Below, in pieces: positions 1-6,700 of a stretch of DNA of 7,242 nucleotides (within the stretch, counting starts at the first letter, position 1; the number at the start of each line of letters is the position of its first letter). The translations under genes and the position numbers were made by a program. The notes under the pieces are model-generated. The model worked only from the letters and a program-made list of their open reading frames with translations, searched no databases and was not told where the DNA came from. Source of the DNA: Promethearchaeota archaeon (GTDB lineage Archaea; Asgardarchaeota; Lokiarchaeia; Sigynarchaeales; SOKP01); the NCBI GenBank assembly GCA_019057735.1, contig JAHLWV010000108.1, forward strand, positions 1-7,242, given 5' to 3'.

Positions 1-1
1 A

Positions 2-3000
2 GTAAACGCAGCTATAATAAATGTTAACTACATCCCAAATAATTTAAATGGAAAAATAATTGAAAAAATTATAGAAGTTCCTAAAAATAACGATCTAACC
101 TCTGATAATAAGTATAGTGATATAGGAGATGCATGGAATATTACTCATTGGGCAAATCGCACAGATTATGATCTCCCCGCAAGTTTCGAAGAGAATTCAT
201 ATGATATAGTGGAAATGCCTTTAAGTACCGATTGGGGTGGTTATAAATTAAATGCTTCAATTAATAATCTATATGATTCAAGAAATTGGAACAATGGTAC
301 TTTTCATTTTGGTGATAATAATACATATGCTACCGGGGCAGACGATTCTTTATACATTACAAATAGTTATCAAAATTGGACTTTTCAAGAAAATGTTGTT
401 GGTTCTTCAAATGTTATGTCTGGAAATTATCTTGATGAAAATGCTGTAACACCAGTTAATACCCAAAATCATGACAGTTTAGAACTCAGAATGGCAGGAT
501 CACGCTATAATGATACTGGTCCTGATCCATACTGGTATAGGTATTGGTATGATACTGGAGATAAATGTTCATGGTCTAGTACTTTTCATGTTCCAAGAGG
601 GAGGGTTATTGATAGTTGGTTAAAGTTTCAAATAAATCCGATACATATTATAAGTTTTAATTCTTGGGAATTTAGAATATTTTTAAATGGCATTCAAGTT
701 TTTACTGATGGTTTATTCACATTAAAACAACGAGGTCAAAACGCGTGGCACAGTTTTAATATTCCTCAAGGTCTATGGACAAACACATCTGATGTATATT
801 CAACAACCTTCTTAAACGATTCAATGATTAATATTGAAATCGCTTTAGATTATACTGCAACCAGCGCAGGTTATGGGTTTGAAGATGGTGAAAATACAGA
901 TTATCAGCAAGTCATTATTGATAACATAGAATTAATAATTAAAGCTGAAGCTCAACCTTCAGATATACAATTAAAAATTAATAATACAATTGTTGAAGAT
1001 ATTAGTTGGGGGGAAGGAAAAATAGAACTTAATGGTAATTGGCAGAGTGCTGATGAGAAGGTATATACTAATTTTAGTAGCGATGATGTTGGCAAATTGG
1101 GAGCTTTTTCTATCGATCTATTAACGAATTTAAACCTTTATGCGATAAAGCATACACCTGAAAGTAATTATGAAACTAATGAAGTGTCTCTTGGAACTCA
1201 GTTTTCGGTAAATAATGAAAGTTCAGTTAATTGGTTATGTTATGGTCGAGTTAAGGTACCTACGAGATATGAGGAAACAGAAATGAAAATTAATTTTCCT
1301 AATGATGTTGTTATTACTGGCGTTTTTGATCCTCAAAACCCTTCTTTGAACATTCTTAGCCAGTGTGATAACTCGACTCCAGGTGTTTTATTCCTACCTG
1401 TAAAAGATATTTCCATTACTCCAGATGGGTTTTGGAAGTTTGAAGCCACTTCACCTAATTACTGTGAAGATTTAACAATCTATAACAATGTAACGGGAGC
1501 TTGGATTCAAAGTAAATACTTTTTAAGCGGCGATTATATTAACATTACAGCGAAAATTACAAATTCTCTAGAGGTTTCAAGCTACATTCAAAATACAAAA
1601 GCATTTCTCCAAATTAGGTTTCCTAATGGTACTTTATGGGGTGACCGTAGTCAATTTGCTTCAGTTGATTCTAGTGGCAATGTTTATTTCAACCCTTTTC
1701 AAATACCCTCAATTCCACCGAATTATGAAGTTGGAGAATACCAAGCAATTATAACATGGAATAACTCTTATTCTCTTTATGGTTTGAACGAAACAGGAAT
1801 TATTTATAAAAAATTTAGCGTTAGTCACGATTCCGAGCTTATACCAGACGAATATTTTTATGGGGACATAATAGAGGATTCTAGCTTTAATTTAAAAGTA
1901 TCCTTCTACGATATAATAAATGACGAACCAATAGTAAATGCTCATGTATATGTGTTTAATTTTACTCATCCTTCGGTAGTACAATATTTTAGCGAAATAA
2001 GTCCTGGTTATTATTTTCTCGAATATAACGTAGGTGGGGGGGTATTAGGTAATAATTCCTTAACTATATACGCTAATTCATCTAATTACGTGAATAAACT
2101 AGTAATTATTAAAATTGGAATTATCAGAGAGACAGAGCTTACAGTTGATAACGATTTTTTAAATAATGTTCCCTTTGAACAGAATTTTACTATACAATTC
2201 AATTATACTGAAAAATCATCTGGTATAGGAGTAGATGCTGATTCTCTCTCGACGGATTGGTTAGGAAGTTATTCTTTCGTCACAATTGCCCAAGGGAGAT
2301 ATAACTTAACTTGTAGCACTATCGGATATATAGCAGGTCAGCTTTACACTCTAAATCTTTATGTAGATGATTATGAATACGAAGCTAAATCTATAACGAT
2401 AAAGGTTTTTATTACTGAGCTTAAATCGTCTTTGGAATTATTTATTAATAATACTGCAATACAACCTAATGATATATATACAGTTGATGTATTGGAAAAA
2501 CTTAATGTTTCAGTTTTTTATACAGATATTCTTGGAAATCCTTTGAGTGGAGCAACTATTAATATAACAGGTGAGTCTATCTCATACCAATTAAACGAAA
2601 ATCCTACTTTTAATCAATATGATATTATTTTGGACGCCGCTGATTTAGGACATGGAATAGATAATCTTATTATTTTTGCTGAATTGGTCAATTATGAACC
2701 ACAATCCATTCCATTTATAGCAGAGATTATAGAAAAACCCACTAACATTCAAATTTTATTTGATGGAATAAATGTAACTGACGATCCAACACAGGATCTT
2801 ACTATTGGTCAAATAATAAATGTCACTGTAAAATATATGGACTCTGATAACAAACACGTGCAAGGGGCTTTATTACAACTATCTGGCGATTTTAGCGGAA
2901 TATTAAGTGAAAACCTATTATTTGAACAATATTCGTACATTTTAAATACAACTCAATTAGATATAGGGGTTAGACTAATCACTCTTACAGCGACAAGAGC

Positions 3001-3688
3001 AAACTTTCAGCTTCAAACTGACAATCTAAGATTTAATATTCAAAGAATTAAGACAAATATTTCAACTGTCACCGGTGAATCAATAATAACGGCTCAATTT
3101 GGAAGTAACATTCCCCTTCGAGTAGTTTTAACTGATGAGGTTTTTGGAGGAACTATTAAATATGCAAATGTAACATATAGATGGCAATTTGGCGAGGGAG
3201 AGCTTATTGATCTTAACTCAGATGGAATATATGAGATAGATTTAACGAATGTACCTGTTGGATCATATGTAATTACTATCACTGCCACTAAGGGTGATGA
3301 TTATGAGTTTGAGAGGTATGAACTGACAATTACGGTAACAAATCCTCCATTTGAATTTTTACTCTTCATGATTCTATTAATCGCAGCTATCACTACAGTA
3401 ATTTCATTAGTCAGTTATCTGATATTATATAAAAGAGTATTGCAATACCCAAAACCAATAAGAAAGGTTAGAAAATATCGGAGAACTTTAAGAAAAACGA
3501 AACAACCAAATATAAGCATCATTCCTCGCAAGGAAGCTTTCGATAATCGGTTTAAAGATGAGATCGGTAAAAGTTCTAAATTTATAAAAGGGAAGCCCTC
3601 AGAAAGCATCATTCAAACGGATAAATTTTCCAAAATAAAATTAGTTGTTGAATCTGATAAAACAGCTACAAAAGGAGGTAATACATAA
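2..3688 (+). CDS. Giant Ig-like-repeat surface protein with C-terminal membrane anchor (paralogue A), 5'-partial
   Basis: The frame is open from the left edge to a TAA at 3686-3688, giving 1228 residues with the true start outside the window. A GTG at 209 could be called as a start, but the 24 residues before it (around nt 134-208, WNITHWANRTDYDL) match WNLTHLANRTDYDL in gene B, so coding continues upstream. B has 71 residues before this point and A shows only 44, so at least about 27 residues, probably the signal segment, are missing. Approximate fragment positions: aromatic-rich beta-sandwich-like module 45-315; second module 316-485; conserved module 486-616; five Ig-like beta domains starting near 617, 711, 809, 913 and 1018; membrane helix 1117-1143; basic tail 1144-1228. 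I count about 32 N-X-S/T sequons in the ectodomain. This predicts an exported, glycosylated protein with its tail in the cytosol. The role is inferred as surface layer, adhesion or cell contact; ligand unknown. The large size and paralogy are directly visible, while the Ig-fold assignment rests on strand and loop patterns. Confidence 0.9.
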   Translation, partial: VNAAIINVNYIPNNLNGKIIEKIIEVPKNNDLTSDNKYSDIGDAWNITHWANRTDYDLPASFEENSYDIVEMPLSTDWGGYKLNASINNLYDSRNWNNGTFHFGDNNTYATGADDSLYITNSYQNWTFQENVVGSSNVMSGNYLDENAVTPVNTQNHDSLELRMAGSRYNDTGPDPYWYRYWYDTGDKCSWSSTFHVPRGRVIDSWLKFQINPIHIISFNSWEFRIFLNGIQVFTDGLFTLKQRGQNAWHSFNIPQGLWTNTSDVYSTTFLNDSMINIEIALDYTATSAGYGFEDGENTDYQQVIIDNIELIIKAEAQPSDIQLKINNTIVEDISWGEGKIELNGNWQSADEKVYTNFSSDDVGKLGAFSIDLLTNLNLYAIKHTPESNYETNEVSLGTQFSVNNESSVNWLCYGRVKVPTRYEETEMKINFPNDVVITGVFDPQNPSLNILSQCDNSTPGVLFLPVKDISITPDGFWKFEATSPNYCEDLTIYNNVTGAWIQSKYFLSGDYINITAKITNSLEVSSYIQNTKAFLQIRFPNGTLWGDRSQFASVDSSGNVYFNPFQIPSIPPNYEVGEYQAIITWNNSYSLYGLNETGIIYKKFSVSHDSELIPDEYFYGDIIEDSSFNLKVSFYDIINDEPIVNAHVYVFNFTHPSVVQYFSEISPGYYFLEYNVGGGVLGNNSLTIYANSSNYVNKLVIIKIGIIRETELTVDNDFLNNVPFEQNFTIQFNYTEKSSGIGVDADSLSTDWLGSYSFVTIAQGRYNLTCSTIGYIAGQLYTLNLYVDDYEYEAKSITIKVFITELKSSLELFINNTAIQPNDIYTVDVLEKLNVSVFYTDILGNPLSGATINITGESISYQLNENPTFNQYDIILDAADLGHGIDNLIIFAELVNYEPQSIPFIAEIIEKPTNIQILFDGINVTDDPTQDLTIGQIINVTVKYMDSDNKHVQGALLQLSGDFSGILSENLLFEQYSYILNTTQLDIGVRLITLTATRANFQLQTDNLRFNIQRIKTNISTVTGESIITAQFGSNIPLRVVLTDEVFGGTIKYANVTYRWQFGEGELIDLNSDGIYEIDLTNVPVGSYVITITATKGDDYEFERYELTITVTNPPFEFLLFMILLIAAITTVISLVSYLILYKRVLQYPKPIRKVRKYRRTLRKTKQPNISIIPRKEAFDNRFKDEIGKSSKFIKGKPSESIIQTDKFSKIKLVVESDKTATKGGNT
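128..946 (+). other. Aromatic-rich N-terminal beta-sandwich-like module of protein A
   Basis: The module begins at the AWNITHWANRTDYDL segment and ends at IDNIELIIKAEA. It contains the series SLELRM, DKCSWSS, VPRGRVIDSWLKF, FNSWEFRIFLNG, AWHSFNIPQGLW and IDNIELII. Alternating hydrophobic strands, an 'LNG' turn, an 'IPQ' strand and a terminal 'IDN-E-I' strand resemble galactose-binding-like or carbohydrate-binding jelly-roll folds seen in many extracellular proteins. The fold is inferred by pattern only. The equivalent region in B spans about 3898-4680 and keeps all of these landmarks. Confidence 0.45.
1553..1623 (+). repeat. 71-base perfect direct repeat, copy 1 (in gene A)
   Basis: Every base here equals 5275-5345 in gene B, a displacement of 3722. 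The repeat lies in a coding block, 1523-1639, whose 39 residues are identical to those of B with only five differences over 117 bases, all at third codon positions and all outside the 71-base core. See the matching copy in B. Confidence 0.95.
1826..3349 (+). repeat. Tandem Ig-like domain stalk of protein A (about five domains)
   Basis: Successive units of roughly 95-105 residues start near nt 1850, 2132, 2426, 2738 and 3053. The middle units share a pattern: a strand such as LELFINNT or IQILFDGIN, then 'L-N-V-T-V-x-Y-x-D' followed by a small linker and 'A-x-x-x-x-x-G', then 'Q-Y-x-x-x-L-x-x-x-x-L-x-x-G-I-x-x-x-x-x-A', and a last strand N-Y/F-x-x-Q ending in an Ile-rich run. This fits bacterial or archaeal Ig-like (invasin or macroglobulin-type) beta domains acting as a rigid spacer. 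The first two units are more divergent from the rest. Confidence 0.65.
3350..3430 (+). other. C-terminal transmembrane helix of protein A
   Basis: About 27 mostly hydrophobic residues (FEFLLFMILLIAAITT and onward) follow the last Ig-like domain and a Pro-Pro. They are followed at once by Lys-Arg and a tail dense in Lys and Arg. By the positive-inside rule the tail is cytoplasmic and the repeats are outside. Confidence 0.88.
3446..3475 (+). other. Basic juxtamembrane YPKPxRKVRK motif, protein A
   Basis: YPKPIRKVRK starts five residues after the helix and continues as a run of Arg and Lys (YRRTLRKTK). The tail then extends about 60 more residues to the stop, with a mixed-charge IIPRKEAFDNRFKDEIG segment. 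The motif is one of the best conserved short segments of the C-terminal end of the pair, so it probably has a cytosolic role such as lipid headgroup contact, assembly or partner binding. Confidence 0.7.
3671..3679 (+). promoter_or_regulatory. Shine-Dalgarno site for gene B
   Basis: AAAGGAGGT is a near-perfect complement of the 16S rRNA 3' end and ends 11 bases before the ATG at 3691. It lies inside the last sense codons of gene A (encoding K-G-G-N-T before the stop). The terminating codon of A is therefore between the site and B's start, an arrangement that fits translational coupling. It also settles the start of B. Confidence 0.88.
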
Positions 3689-3690
3689 AG

Positions 3691-3786
3691 ATGAAGAAAA
3701 AAACTCAGAAAAAATATCATCGCTTGGTTATAATTGGGTCATTGATAATTCTACTTTCAATTCTTAACATTTCTAATCTTTCTTTT
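3691..3786 (+). other. Signal peptide or signal anchor of protein B
   Basis: The first 11 residues hold seven Lys or Arg. They are followed by a hydrophobic stretch at residues 12-32 rich in Leu and Ile, and then by a polar, acidic region. This is a classic Sec-type n-region and h-region. A cleavage site is not obvious; a T-D-A before K41 is one possibility. It may instead stay as an N-terminal anchor, which would make the protein attached at both ends. Confidence 0.75.
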
Positions 3787-6700
3787 AATTCGCTGATACA
3801 TACTGACGCTAAAAATATTCAAAAAGACGATTTTGATCTTGAAAACATGTTAAATGGACAAGATCTATCTTTTGATAATATCCATAATGGGATTGGTGCA
3901 CCTTGGAACTTAACTCACTTGGCAAACAGAACGGATTACGACCTGCTAGTAAGCTTTACTGAAGGTGATTATGGCATGGTTGATATACCTTTAGGTAGTG
4001 GTTGGGAAGGGTATAAAATGAGCGCAGAAATAGAGGGATTGGTTGACGAGCGAAATTGGAATAATGCTACTTTCAACTATGGTGCTGATGACGGTACGGC
4101 TAATGCTGGTGAAAACGACACTACATGGATTCATAATAATTATCAAAACTGGACTTTTGAATATAATGATACAGGTCTCGGTACTAATCCTATGAGCGGT
4201 AATTATGTATCGAATATTGGAGGACACGATTGTTTAGAATTAAGAATGGACGATAATACGACGGTTGTACCTCCATGGAGCACATATGATCCTGATGATA
4301 AATGTTGGTGGAGCAGTTCTTTACAAATACCCCGTGGAAAAATAATAGATAGTAGTTTGAAATTTGATTTATATCCAAACAATTTAGCACATTTTAATTC
4401 ATGGGCATTTGCAATATATTTAAATGCTAAAAGAGTTTATTCTATAGGTACTTATACATTAAAGCAGTATGGCGTAAATACATGGCATAGTTTTACTATT
4501 CCTCAAAATATTTGGACTAATTCATCCAATATTTTTCCAAATGAGCCTTTAAACAATTCTCTACTTGACATAAATCTTGTTTTAGAATGTGAAGGAGGGG
4601 GAAACTTTTCTGGTTTTGCTTTTAGAGAGTTCCAAAGGATATATGTTGATAATGTAGAACTAATTGTTGAAGCTGAAGTTCTTCCATCGTATATTGAGTT
4701 AAATATGAACCAGACAATTGTACAAGATATTGACTGGGGTCGTGGAACTGTAGAAATTGAAGGAGGTTGGGAATCGACCAAAGTCTTTGCAAATTTCAGC
4801 AGTACTGATGTAGGAGAATTAGGAAATTATGATATTAATTTGAAGGCTAACTTGAATTTATATGGGATCAAGCATACTCCAGAAACAAATTATGAAACTG
4901 ATGTTGGCTCATTAGGGACTGTTTTTTCTGTTAGTAATACAACTTCTGTGAATTGGGAGAGTTATGGGTTTATTGCTATTCCAACGGGATATTCAGAGTC
5001 AGAGATGAGACTTGAATTTCCGACTGATGTCATTATTACATCCGTTTTTGAACCAGAAAATCCTTCTACCAATATTTTAACCTTTTGCGACAATTCTATA
5101 CTTGGAAGATTAATAATACCAGTAGATAATATTTCCACTTCTCCAGACGGATTTTGGAAATTTGAAGCTGTTTCACTAAATTATTGCGAAGATTTAATGA
5201 TTTATAACAACGCAACGGGGGCTTGGATTCGAAATAATAACTTCTTAAGTGGCGATTATATTAATATTACAGCAAAAATTACAAATTCTCTAGAGGTTTC
5301 AAGCTACATTCAAAATACAAAAGCATTTCTCCAAATTAGGTTTCCGAATGGCACTTTATGGTCTGGTCAAAGTCAATTTGCTTCAGTTGACTCTAGTGGT
5401 TATGTTCAATTTAACGCGTTTCAAATTCCCATAGTACCACCTAATTATGAAGTTGGAGAATATGAAGCAATTATAAGTTGGAATAATTCTTACTCACTTT
5501 ATGGTTTGAACGAAACAGGGATTATTTATAAAAGATTTAGCGTTAGGCACGATTCTGAGCTTATACCAGACATATGTTTTTATGAGGATATAATTGATGG
5601 TTCAGTATTAAATTTAAGAGTATCATTCAACGATTTAGAAAACTTTGATGCGATCGAAAATGCGATTATTTATACTCATAATTTTACTCACCCTTCAATA
5701 ATCCAATATTTTAATGAAATAAGTCCAGGTTATTACTTTCTTGAATTTAATGTTACTGGAGCTCCAAATGCGGGCAACAATACATTGACGATTTATGCAA
5801 ATTCGCCTGCTTTTGTAAGTAGTGAAGCAAACATTACAGTTAGCATCATCAAAAATACAATTCTTACAGTTGATAGTGACTATTTTACTGACGTTCCTTT
5901 CGAGCAGAACTTTACAATTCAATTAAATTATACTGAAATATATAGTGGTATGGGAATTGAAACAAATAATCTTTCGACAAATTGGGCAGGTGAACATCAC
6001 TTTGTTATGGTTACTCAAGGAGTATATACGCTCACTTGTAATGCTTCAGGCCCAGGATACCAACCAGATAAGCTATACTCAATGATAATTACCGTTAAAG
6101 CTAACATGTACCAACCGCAATCTATTCCAATTAGGATTTTTATAACTGAAAAAGCGTCATTTTTAAAATTATTTATAAATGGCACTGAAAACTATGAAGA
6201 TGATGTAGTTTCAATCGAATATTGGCAAAAATTAAATATTACAGTCACTTATAAAGATGCCTCTTCTAATCATTTAGGTGGAGCGACAATAAAGTTAACT
6301 GGAGGAGGCGTTTCCAAGTCGTTCATAGAAACCCCCATCCTTGGTCAATATTATATTTTGTTGAATGCTTCTGAATTAGGCTTAGGGATTGATTATTTAT
6401 CAATTTTTGCTAATTTGACTAATTATAACCCTAAATCGATTCGCTTTATTACGGAGGTGACTGAAAGGAGAACTCTATTAGAAATTTACCTAAATGGCAT
6501 AAAGATGACTATTGATCCATCTATGGATATTGCTATCGGTAAACTCTTAAACATAACTGTAAGATATACTGACTTAGGTGGTAATCACATTGAAAATGCT
6601 ACAGTTAATTTATTTGGAGCGATATCAAATAGTTTAACTGAAGATAAAACATTAAAACAATATTCTTATACATTCAATACAAGTATTTTAGATATTGGGA

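Noticed and set aside
252..449. Plus-strand open frame of 65 codons in another frame
   Set aside because: It is nested in gene A, whose reading frame in this stretch aligns to gene B. The hydrophobic look is a by-product of the AT-rich frame shift.
1553..1623. Possible template/variable repeat of a diversity-generating retroelement
   Set aside because: The two copies are both inside intact coding genes and are identical. They show no adenine-biased differences, and no reverse transcriptase gene is in the window.
3094..3612. Minus-strand open frames of 64 and 65 codons under the end of gene A
   Set aside because: They are antisense to the last Ig-like domain, helix and tail of A, and no independent signal was found.
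3686..3692. Transcription terminator or promoter between the genes
   Set aside because: There are only two bases between the stop and the start, with no hairpin or T-run and no room for promoter elements beyond the coding sequence.
3991..4390. Two overlapping minus-strand open frames of 78 and 66 codons
   Set aside because: They are antisense to the conserved N-terminal module of B, overlap each other and show no recognisable protein pattern.
4503..4781. Open frame of 92 codons on the minus strand
   Set aside because: It lies wholly inside gene B, whose frame is supported by homology to gene A. There is no recognisable protein pattern, and the position is the anticodon shadow of the real gene.
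5695..5922. Minus-strand open frame of 75 codons
   Set aside because: It is antisense to the first and second Ig-like domains of B and shows no recognisable protein pattern.
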